DNA of 64,000 nt from Sclerotinia nivalis (lineage: Eukaryota > Ascomycota > Leotiomycetes > Helotiales > Sclerotiniaceae): NCBI GenBank assembly GCA_029531795.1, contig JAPEIS010000011.1, forward strand, positions 1,116,001 to 1,180,000, given 5' to 3'. Position 1 is the stretch's first letter. Each line of letters opens with the position of its first letter. A program made the position numbers and the translations under genes. The notes under the pieces are model-generated. The model was given only the letters and a program-made list of their open reading frames with translations. It did not search any database and was not told the DNA's origin. Positions 54,552 to 64,000 of the stretch are shown in pieces.

Positions 54552-56408
54552 ATGAAATGGTTTCGAAGAAAGAAGAAGTCACCAAAGGAGCTATCAGATA
54601 AACCAACACTCGTACGAAGCTATACAAATCGAGCAGACCGAGGCAGATATGCAGGGCCTTATGCAACCCCGCGTGGATCAAGCATAACCAAGCTTCCCGA
54701 TAAACTTCTCGAACGTATCTTCATCCTCGTATGTCCTCATTCTCAAGACGAAACTTATGAGACATGCGAACAATCTTCTCTCGATGATTGTTGCCCATTA
54801 TGCGATACAAGAGATTTGGCACATTGCGCGCGAGTTTCAAAGAGATGGAGGAATACAGCTGTTCGGGTTTTGTTAGTATCCAACGTTTCGTGCGAAGTGT
54901 TCAATTGAGCTAACCAATCATTGCGCAGATATCATAGTGTTCGGATTGATGCAGTTCATTTCTGTGAACTCGAAGAGATATTATCAGAAAAGAGAAAACA
55001 TAAAGGTCGATTCAATCGCAATGCAGAACCAGAGGAAACTCCCACCGTGAGATTGCAACTTCTTTGCAGAACGATTCGCGATAATAGATTGTTGGGGGAG
55101 TTGATCGAATTCCTGAAAACACCATACATGACAAGAGGAGCCTGTAAAGCCGATCTTGCGCGAAGTGTTTCAGTTTGTCCCAATATGCGATATCTCGATC
55201 TTCCCGATGGTTTATTCGCAGATGATCCTTCCTGTCACACACTCAAACTCGAAATTCAAGCGCGATGTCCAGATCTGCGAAAGATGACGTATATGACAGG
55301 CTCTGAGAGAAGTCTTGAACAATTGGCAACGGGTCAGATTTGGAGAAATTTGGAGGTATTGGAATTCACAAGACTTAATATGGATCCAACAATCATTCGC
55401 CGTGCTTTGGGGTCGTTAACTGGGCTACGTGCTTTGAAAGTTACTGACACGAAGACTTTTAATGATGAGGTTTTTCAGCACAGCGACTACCTACCACCAT
55501 TTCCATCTTTCACCGAATTGGTTTTCGAAAACACACCTAATGTCACTGCCGATGGCTTGGAGGCATACCTATTCCGATCAGACACCCAAGAGAGACTCGC
55601 GAGTCTCTCATTGACAGAAACAGGTATCCATCCTTCGACCTTACATAGGATTACCGACAATGCTCCCAGATTGACATTTTTGTCAATTGTTGAATCGGTC
55701 CAGGCATCCTTCCCAGCTCTTCAAAATATTCCACCACTTACCTCGATTTCTCTGCAAACTTTGCACTACGAAATCACATCTTCATCATCCGCAAATGCCC
55801 CCAAGAGCATTGTACAAAGTTATTACTCATATCTTACCACCTCCTTAATTTCCAATCGACTTCCTGCGCTTCGAGCCCTTTACGTCCGCGATTCCGATTT
55901 CCCAGAATCTCTAATTGATCTCGCACCTCCAGCCCCGGCATATGCGTCCGATCCAGATAATTTCGTACCACCTAATCCCTTCGATCGTACGTCTATTGCG
56001 TCTTTTGCACAGCCTAATAACAATCGATTCAGCTCCAACAATCCTTTTGCAACTCAGGCCAACCTGGCCCCAATGATGCCGACTGGAATGGGACTCAAAC
56101 AGGAACTGGAGGTTTACAGTAAAGGCCTCGATGAAATGGAGTGGAATTTCGCCAAAGTTCAACCACCATCTGCACCTGGCAGAAGAGGTTCGACAACAAC
56201 AGCAAGGCCGATAAGTAGCTATGGGCTCGGTGATAGTATGGGTAAAGCATGGGCTCCAGGTCATGGCGCAAGAAGAAGTGTCATTGTCGGAAATGGATTT
56301 GGTGGTTTCCTCGCCGTACCTGCAGATGAAGCTCCCAGACCCAGCAGTTCAGCTGGTGAAAAGAAGAGACATTCCAGGAAAAACAGCAGTCAGGATTTAT
56401 GGCGGTGA
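54552..56408 (+). CDS. F-box protein with leucine-rich repeat-like region
   Basis: Two exons: 54552-54871 and 54929-56408, with a 57-nt intron (GTTAGT...GAGCTAACC...GCGCAG). The product is 599 residues. The F-box begins at residue 45 (ITKLPDKLLERIFILV) and ends with CARVSKRWRNTAVRVLYHSV. A cysteine-rich insert (CEQSSLDDCCPLC) separates its helices. Leucine-rich repeat-like units follow (WRNLEVLEFTRLNMDP, LTGLRALKVTDTKTF, FTELVFENTPNVTADG, ERLASLSLTETGIHP, APRLTFLSIVES). The last 170 residues are low-complexity, rich in Ser, Pro and Asn. Family knowledge: F-box/LRR proteins select substrates for SCF ubiquitin ligases. The basic start (KWFRRKKK) could bind membranes or act in nuclear import. 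The intron falls inside the F-box region. Confidence 0.85.
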
Positions 56409-57164
56409 TTGTGTTGAACCGATCTCAATTTGATACTTTACCTTTTTGGGTTATTTCTATGAATCTTATCTGGATTTTTGTTACAATTTGGAAAATTCTG
56501 GTCCGGTCGCACATTTTCCTTTGGTTCTTTTTTTTTTAGAGTGAGTGGGAATCTCACAAACATCCTCACTTTATGAAGATGTATGGAGTACGCCAGGACA
56601 TATTCGTGAATATTACTTTACTGCTTTACCTTGCGTGCTTGGAGCGTCTGTGTTTAATACCCCGAGGGCTCTTACGGTTTATGAATTGAGAACGGGGGAT
56701 AAGAATAAGAATGGATAGTAGGGACAATTGATAGTTGATTTTTGGGATGCTTAGGGGTGGGATGGTTGGTGCAGATGATAGGATATCATAGGATAGTAGA
56801 TAGCGAAATATAAAATGATTTTCACTATAGCCTATAGTAACCTCCATATCCAAATGAATAGTACTAGTAGTACTAGTACAATGTAGTTGGCAAATTTCAA
56901 GGAATTGGCAAGGAGCCTTTCAATTTAACACTCGTTTTTCCATTCCTTCATCTTAATCCACATCTACAGCCCGCAATATCTCAAACGCTCACTCTACACT
57001 TTTATAAAGATTTATGTTATTATGTCCATCTAGTATTTGCGATGCTGTATTTTAAGTCATCGATTTGGGAGATGCCTTAAGAAGTGTCATCTGGTGTATT
57101 TTTGGGTGGGGTTTGATGGATACTTCGAGTACCGGATTAATTGAAGAAGATGATTAATTTGAAG

Positions 57165-57690
57165 TCAGGATTGGAAGTAATTTGACAGTGATGGAGAGTC
57201 CGAAGGTCTTCTTTGCCGCTTCACTAATCCGTATTTTATAACCATCTTCATCGTGGTCCATATGATGTGTGTTGATAGATATGAGTGAGAAGGTGGAGCA
57301 GGACATACTCTTTTGATCGAAATAAGGGTGGTAGAAAAATGCGAGCTGGAGTGCCTGGCGGAGAGATGATTTTGTAGTATAGCGGTTCTGAAGGTTCGCA
57401 AATTGTGGAGTCGCGATGGTTTTTAAAATCTGTTAAGTCTGGGAGGCCATATCTATGGGAACCCCTCCCTGGGAGCCCGAGTGGCCGACCAGTAAGTGCA
57501 AGTGCGGAAATTTCATCGGGATAGTTTGCAGACACTCTGACTCTGCGAGATGGTAGAGCCGAAAGGATTGCCGGGACATCCTCATTACGTTCCCAAACGA
57601 GATGCTTCCAATACTCCTAGCTTTCAAGTCTGAAATAATCTTTTGAGCAAATTGGGCTCGGGACCCTATTAGTGTTGAGATCACAATTCT
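57165..57690 (-). pseudogene. Possible frameshifted gene remnant, unknown family
   Basis: Three overlapping frames of 78-95 codons follow one another on the minus strand. Protein-like segments are AQFAQKIISDLKARSIGSI, then LALTGRPLGLPGRG, then LRQALQLAFFYHPYFDQ with EAAKKTFGLSITVKLLP. Frame changes between them, with no splice signals at the joints, suggest a decayed gene. I do not recognise it. Chance is a real alternative. Confidence 0.25.
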
Positions 57691-59885
57691 GGAATTACAA
57701 TCTAACAGCCAAATTATAATCTCTTGACGAGAAAAATTCAGGCCTTGGAGTAGATCAACTCATTAGTTTATAATGATGAATTGGAAGGAGTTACAAAAGC
57801 TATATTTTTCCAGCAAAGTTGCAAAACCAGGAGATATATCATATATTGAAGATTTACCCTGACAATTAAGCGGGATTATATCGTTTAGAAACTTCCTCTG
57901 ATAATTACAGTCAAGCGTCTCAAATCAGAGCAATCAAAGCAATCGAAACACTCGTGAGAATGAGAAAAGGGGCTGAGATCTCCCTCAGCTGGATAATTGG
58001 ACACATCTCATTGAGTGGCAGCAAGCTAGACAATGCTCTTGCAAAGAAGCTATAAATAACGATTATTATCTCATTTCATACAATAAGTTTTGTCTTGCCA
58101 GGAATGTATAGTAATTAAACTAGCGAGATGAAACCCGATGACTAGATCAATTTACCTCACAAATCCAGGTACTATCATTCCAACCAATTCAAAAATCTAT
58201 TCATGGAAAACCAATACCAACCCAAAGATTGAAATTTTAAGCCCTATCAAAAGAAATGAATGTTATCAGTGCTTCGTTTCAACTTGAAAGCAGTCACGGA
58301 TACTTCATGTCATAATCATTTGAAATGCTTCGGAGCCTCGTCGAAGGATACATGTAAGTATAAAGGAAGCGTCTTGCTTGCTATTTATTTAAAGTGGCTA
58401 GAAGAAAACTTAAAGAAGATAACTCCATCTGGGTTTACTTTGAACCACTTCCTCCTCAAACAGAAATCATAAAAACCAACAACTTCATTAATACCACCGA
58501 AATTGCTCTTAAACTATGACATCTCTCCAGAAAATAGAAGACGAAATATATACTTCAGCGCGTTTGCAAGGCAACTTGAGCTGTCTGTTGGATAATATAT
58601 ATATATCAAGAGCGATATATTGCAATTGCAATTGCAACATTATTGGCGCTCTTCCTTCTCATGCTTAGCTAGTATAAAAAGTAAAAAGGTACATAGTGCC
58701 GAGAATTACCTTTTAGGGGAGAAATCCTGATAGTTTTCTCATCAGAGGATTTGTCTGCTTGTATGACCTAAGAGTCTTTACAAAACTTTTGGTTGGAGAA
58801 TCTTTGGGTTTGAAGATCTGGATATACAGAGCCATGATGGTTATTACTTGACGCCTTGTTTTTGTAGTTGAGATTTCTTCTGGTGTGGCGTTTTGAGTAT
58901 GTATTTCTGCTATTTGTAGAAGGCCTGTTCTGTTCTGTGGTGAGTTGGCATAATGGCCACGACGGAATATTGTTTTGCTTAGCAAAGAGATCGGTGTCAG
59001 GAAGAGCCTGTTATTAATCTATACAGTCGCATTGATAGATTGGGCGTACGTGGATATATACCATGATTTCAGCGCTTCATCACCTCGTTCCCCATCTTAC
59101 CAAGTTATTATTTTGTCGAATAGAACCTTCTTGATGATATGGAGCCCTAGCATGGCCATGTCTTCTGACAATTTCGTGTTGTAACCATCCTCGTGAATCG
59201 CGGTCCCCAGCACGGACGTATTTCTTCAATTGTTTTCCGTCCACAACTGATGATGAGTCCTTTCTTTAAGGGAGGGGGTCGTGATTTTACAGGATAGAGG
59301 GCTTCTTCACCTTCTAATCCGCTCAGTTTTGGGCCATATATATTCAAGATCCTAAGAAATGACATGGGTTTCGGGAAGTCACGGCGCTGAGAAGTGATCT
59401 GCAAGATGATTTCTGGATTACACGCATAAAAACTCTACACTGTGTTCACTGTTGGCAAACAACGAATTAATCAGGATAGGAAAAAGAAGCAAGAGGATAA
59501 GAAGAATAGGAAATCGGCTTTTCGTGTTCTAAGAAGTTTTTATGTCGGATTTTAACCAGCGGAGAGGTCGAACGGCCTTGCTTCCCTTCGGAATTGAGTG
59601 ATTATTTGCATGTGCTTCTGTGGTTTAGAAGTCATTAATTTGGGAGGGGCGACATAATTCCCAAAATATCAAACACCTTACCTTATACGGCTGAACTCTC
59701 AACACGCAGACAAGAACCAGTAGTATAATTTCCAATAACGCAGATGCCACGGAAATATTATCAAGAATAATGTCTGGTCAACACGATGTAATGGTCATCT
59801 ATACCGTAATCCTCGATATTGATGCAATACCGTTGATTATAACCACCGCCTTATCTGACTTTGATCGGTGCTGAAGACGACAGGG

Positions 59886-60124
59886 TGTTACGTCGAGACT
59901 TCACAGGCTTGGCATCATATGACAGGAAGTCACGTGGAGGAGCGAGGGAGCGAAGGAGCGAGCCTTGGCCTTCGCTCCTCAGCTCCATCGCTCCAAAACA
60001 AGAGATTACACAGAATACGAAGGTCTATATAAGCAGAATAGGTTTCCTTATTGTAGAGCTTCGTGCTCAAGATCAATCATTTAGTATACTCTACTATTAG
60101 TTACGAATTGCAATCATTGTTACA
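59886..60124 (+). repeat. Possible solo LTR with a strong hairpin
   Basis: The segment starts TGTTACGTCG and ends TTGTTACA. It contains a TATA-like TCTATATAAG (about 60023-60033) followed by a short leader-like stretch, as in an LTR with U3, R and U5. Near 59954-59985 two perfect 10-base arms (GGAGCGAAGG and CCTTCGCTCC) face each other over 12 bases. I could not find a target-site duplication, and no second copy is in the window. It could instead be an ordinary promoter. Confidence 0.3.
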
Positions 60125-61063
60125 GTTACTTAAAGTCCCTGTTTGACGTCTAGTTATAAACCATCTCGAGAGCCTAGAGCACTTCCACGTGATCTAGAAG
60201 GCAACCCTCGTAACACAGGGGTAGCACCATGGATTCTCCCGTCGAGTGTCAACACAAATCTGTTACGAGAGGTGATAGATATATCTCTGTAAAATTGGAC
60301 GGACAACCATACATAGATAGTTTTTGGATGGAATGAGGGTGTTTCATTGCCAGACCCGAAGATGCAGAAACAAGGTATTGAGGCCATAACCCAATTGTTA
60401 AAGATACCTGCTGTGATAAAATTCTATTCCAAGTTCAACACACGGTAACCTTGGTTATATTATGTATGATAATATGTATGATTCTCGACGGTTTTCACAT
60501 TTAGTCTCCTGCTAGCCTTGAGATTGAGATAAGGTTCCATTTTGTACGTGTTCAGTGGCCACCCACATCAAACAACCATCACATTTGCCTAGGAAAGAAT
60601 GGTTGTGCTTATTTGGGGAATTTTGCTATATTACTATTATCTTTAGATTTCTGGCAAGCAATACGAATACCAAGAGCCTTTATTTGCTAGACGTGCCATC
60701 TGTATTAAATTGTCATTGATGTGAATATCCGTAAAATGATCCAAGTCTGAGTACGTGTTGATAGGATTCGGCATTTAGACATGTATTTAATGATCCATAT
60801 ATCAGTCTCATCTCGGGAGATACTCACAGACATGGTAAGTGCATTTATGGGAAATCAATAAAATATTTGAGGAAGACAGGTGTCTTGGGCATTAGCAAAC
60901 AAAAGATGGAAGGACACGTTTCTCTGCCTATTTTCAAAATTCAGAAGAGTCCAGCCCGGATATCGGATATAAGTTCATCATACGAAATCTCTCTGTTGAA
61001 ATATTGTAATTTTGTTCTATATATACCTAAATAGTGTAGATACCCCCAAACATACAAAACATA

Positions 61064-61186
61064 TCCGAGTTAGTGTAGTGGTAACATAACTCGGTTTTAT
61101 AAAGCTGAGGCGTCTTGAGATTCGGGGGGTTTCAGATGCCCCAGCTTTATATTGAGTAGCCCCAGGTTCGACTCCTGGATTCGGAA
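61064..61186 (+). tRNA. tRNA gene with a long intron (tRNA-Glu-like body)
   Basis: The acceptor arms TCCGAGT and ATTCGGA pair along seven bases, the D arm is GTGT/ACAT-like and the T arm is CCAGG TTCGACT CCTGG. The A-box (TAGTGTAGTGG) and B-box (GGTTCGACTCC) are intact, and a T-rich run downstream would end Pol III transcription. Total length is about 123 bases, so an intron of about 50 lies after the anticodon. It holds a perfect 9-base hairpin, ATAAAGCTG with CAGCTTTAT. The body resembles tRNA-Glu of filamentous fungi. With anticodon stem ACTCG/TGAGT the anticodon is TTT; a shifted pairing gives TTA. I cannot decide by eye, so the amino acid is open. Confidence 0.65.
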
Positions 61187-63327
61187 TTTTATTTTTATTT
61201 TTTTTACTTTTTATATGAAGGACGCTGTCGGTATATCATGTGACCAACCTCATAAGGAGCCGTACTACTAGCGAACCTAGTCCTCTTCCCTTCAATATAA
61301 ATAGCCCCCTTATTTTATAGAGTAGAACATAAGAATGAATAATATAATATACTATAATAGTATTATGCGAATAGTATCACCGAAGTGATACCAACAGAAG
61401 CTGATAACTATTTTTGAAATATAAGTGCAAGATTTCTACAAAGTGAGCATGTACTCATATACGATTACTATTTTTTCACGGAGTCCACGGTAAAACTAAT
61501 AGCTCGAGGCTCTAATAAACAGGCTACCCCAGATTGTTCGCCTAATTCAGTTAGACAAGTGTGGTTTTTACCGAGCCCCCTATTAGCGCTGCGGTTCTTG
61601 GCAGCCCTAACATGGCATTTATCCAACCAAACAGCCTGGAAATTTGGCATTAAGATCTCCGACTACAAAAATGAAGCTGCGGTATGTACACAAATTACTC
61701 ACCAGAGAGCGTGCTCAATTTTTCTGTTGTTTTTTCGAGGTTCTAGTGCCAATGTACGAAATGGTTGGCTGTCATTGACAAAATTCATCGAGATGATTAA
61801 TTTTATGGATTGTGCCACTATGTAAGTTACACACCCTGGGGGCGCCTTCTCTATACTACTATACTCGAATCAAGGTTAGATTGTCCCGATATAAGTTATA
61901 CCCCTGCTCGAAAGACCGAACTTTCTCCAGGGCTCTTTTTCATCTTTTCTTTCTTCTGGCTTGATGGAAATGGATTCTCAGCTATTGATTTTGGAGAGAA
62001 TTTAAGGACCTTGTTGAAATTAATACCTATCTTTCGACAAAATTTCAACGAAGAAAGTACAAAAAACAGAATCATAACATTTTTATTGCTATGCCACGAT
62101 GAAATTTTGACCAAGCACGAAAAGCTGGTGATGTAATATGGAAAGTGTTGAGCAGTTCAAGGGTCTAATATTAAATCAATATCAGGGGCTCATTATTTGT
62201 ATATAGTAGGATCTTACAATTGTGATGTCTATCATTTCATATCTCTTCGTAACTACCATTTGTCCATAACTGATATGTGCCTGCCTGATGTATGATTTTA
62301 ATGTGTGCCTGCTTGAATTTTCCCAATCCATGTGTACCTGCCCAATTTTTATATCATCAATGCCACAAGATCAATCATCCACCATGTAATTTCGGGCGCC
62401 CGGTATCACTCAAATCGTCGGTATAGGTCCCGATGGCTGTCTTTTATCGAAGATTTTGGTCGTATGATTGATCCGATAAAGTATATAGATTTTCCACAGA
62501 AAGGATATTGGGGAAGCACGGGAGGCAATCATTGAGAGATGGGATATATTCAGTAGTAAGGTTGTATGGTACAACCTTCAAGGAATTAAGGTGGTGGAAA
62601 GCTGGCCGTAATGGATAGCTTGTAGTTTCCTTGGAATTAAGGGGATGTGGTCTCCCAATTTTTTGCTTTATCCCTCCCTTCCATTTGAAGAGATCTTGCC
62701 ACTGTTTAGAGTGGTCTAGCGCGGTTCAATGCCTGACCACCTCTAGATATTTGCTAGGTTTGAATGTTTTTATAAGCAATGGATATGTGGGTTTAAATAC
62801 GAATCTAATGATATATCATTTGATCAATTTGATTGTATTGACCATTAAACAGATAATCAATATTATTCATGGTAGAATAGAATTCTGTAATTAATAACTT
62901 CGAGGATACTTCCCTTTTCTGTACGAGGAAGGTGCTATTCGTGTTTATCCGGCATCTTTCATACTTCCATTCTCTTATCTAACACCCTCAAGTATTATTC
63001 AGATATCAATTTGGTACATTTTAGCTATTTATATTTTCATTCTGAACCTTCATTCCCATTACATTCATGAATCAATGATATTGTAGCACATATATCAAAA
63101 AAAATACATTCATCGCTTGATTACTCTAAGTTTTCACTATTCCAGCTCCCTAAAATATCTCAACAAAGGGTCACTTCATCAATGTAAAGTCCAATCAACT
63201 GATAAAGCAGACTTGTGGTGGAGAAGGAATGCCACTAAAGTCGAACTTGACACTAGATTGTTCCACTCAATCAGCTACAGAATTTCATTTGAACATATAT
63301 ATTCCTGATTAACTCATTACAATAATA
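61187..63327. other. Spacer between the two tRNA-like genes
   Basis: No protein gene is supported. Open stretches at 61559, 61810 and 62631 lack motifs and good starts. Confidence 0.45.
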
Positions 63328-63452
63328 TCCGAATTGGTGTAGTGGTCAACACGGCTCGACTTCATGTCCTAGGCTCAATGTTTCGTTGTATTCGAGGATG
63401 TTGAGCAAATGACAATTTCGGGCAACCCCAGGTTCGACTCCTGGATTCGGAA
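63328..63452 (+). tRNA. Second tRNA gene with a long intron (tRNA-Glu-like body)
   Basis: The acceptor TCCGAAT/ATTCGGA pairs perfectly. The T arm is identical to that at 61064. The A-box is TGGTGTAGTGG and the B-box GGTTCGACTCC. ATTTTTG just downstream is a Pol III stop. At about 125 bases it also needs an intron of about 52. With anticodon stem GCTCG/CGGGC the anticodon is TTC (Glu), but base 33 is then C instead of the near-universal U. The shifted pairing CTCGA/TCGGG gives U33 but anticodon TCA. Either this is a tRNA-Glu variant or a decaying copy. Confidence 0.6.
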
Positions 63453-64000
63453 TTATTTTTGCACCTTTCATACCTCTTGCTTTTTTGAAGAAGCTCTGTG
63501 GAAAGAGCTGTTTCTTTTTGAGGAAATATTTTAAGAAATGGGATAAGACGGGGAAGTGGAGGGGAAAGCTCCGTTTGCTAAAAGGGAGTAGCTTCCATGA
63601 AATATTAGATCGATAGATGTAAAGTTAATTTTGAAGGTTCAGATTACTTTCAATTCCCGAATAGGTTAGTTTAGCAAAATTATGGAAGAAGAAATAAATC
63701 TATATTGAATTCTAAGTGGTTATAAATGTCCAGATGGCTCTGAGTATTCAAGTACGATCGGTGGTAGAGATAGCGTCAAGTATTTCACGGGATTTGAACA
63801 TTCATGTGACTTACACACTCTGATGTAATCCACTTTCGCGGCTTTTGACTTTAGTTCAAATGGAATTCGCCTTGATGTGAGTCCTGGTTCAAATAGAAAT
63901 CGTCCTAATTTTGATTAAGTTAGTGACCTTCTGCGTACTTAAAAGAAGCATTCCCTCCCTGTCTTGCTGTAAATTTTTCTCTTCAGCGAATTTCAAACAA
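63453..64000. other. Right end of the window
   Basis: No gene is seen. AT-rich with stops in all frames. Confidence 0.5.

Larger units (their letters stand above)
56409..61063. other. Gene-poor region with decayed sequence
   Basis: No intact gene is supported. The minus strand at about 57690-57165 has three overlapping open stretches in different frames, which look like one frameshifted, decayed gene; I cannot name the family. The possible solo LTR at 59886-60124 is listed separately. Elsewhere there are only short frames without motifs. Confidence 0.45.

Noticed and set aside
1..64000. CRISPR arrays, bacterial operons, prophage
   Set aside because: No regularly spaced direct repeats with unique spacers. 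The genes are eukaryotic, with introns.
34931..64000. Secondary-metabolite cluster
   Set aside because: No polyketide synthase, NRPS, P450 or tailoring genes; the genes are housekeeping or lone fungal family members.

Overview
The window looks like nuclear DNA of a filamentous ascomycete (Pezizomycotina). Introns are short (47-60 nt, one of 304 nt) with GT...AG ends and TACTAAC/CTGAT-type branch sites. The protein families are typical of the group: a triple-AAA CbbX-like ATPase, 2EXR, F-box and BTB proteins, and condensin Ycg1/Cnd3. The transposons carry the C-to-T/G-to-A damage of repeat-induced point mutation (RIP). The families remind me of Leotiomycetes (Helotiales, Sclerotiniaceae-like), but that placement is an impression, not a demonstration.

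Layout. (1) 1-6461: AT-rich flank, then one large gene, a three-domain CbbX-type AAA protein (1647-6137). (2) 6467-34435: a 28 kb block that resolves, by matching target-site duplications (TSDs), into ONE Copia insertion (120-bp LTRs, TSD aaact) filled by nested insertions. These are a solo LTR of family B (9317-9553), a gag-less Gypsy-2 element (9823-13586), a full Gypsy-A (14488-20110) and a full Gypsy-2 (20418-33572). The second Gypsy-2 itself contains a solo Gypsy-2 LTR (22353-22515), a solo LTR-A (32598-32810) and a 104-bp foldback element (25218-31121), and the 104-bp element is in turn split by a full Gypsy-B (25272-31066). Nesting is four deep. All long elements are RIP-mutated and dead; the solo LTRs are not mutated. 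(3) 34441-39600: decayed genes (a Zn2Cys6 regulator remnant, a BTB remnant) and one intact BTB gene (36487-37834). (4) 39601-48397: a compact block of housekeeping genes: mitochondrial ribosomal protein bL19m, a mitochondrial-targeted protein of unknown function, cysteine synthase, condensin subunit 3 and a hotdog thioesterase. (5) 48398-56408: a sparse stretch with a second 104-bp element, a 2EXR gene and an F-box/leucine-rich gene. (6) 56409-64000: gene-poor, with two tRNA-like genes carrying long introns and a possible solo LTR.

The genes do not form a metabolic cluster. Divergent pairs probably share promoters: bL19m with the mitochondrial unknown, and cysteine synthase with condensin. 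The strongest unusual signals are the complete nested reconstruction, the 104-bp foldback element whose ends copy the Gypsy LTR ends, the U3 exchange between Gypsy-A and Gypsy-B LTRs, and the protection of outer LTR edges and solo LTRs from RIP. Exon-intron structures were worked out by eye from splice signals and reading frame, and product names come from family recognition without a database search.
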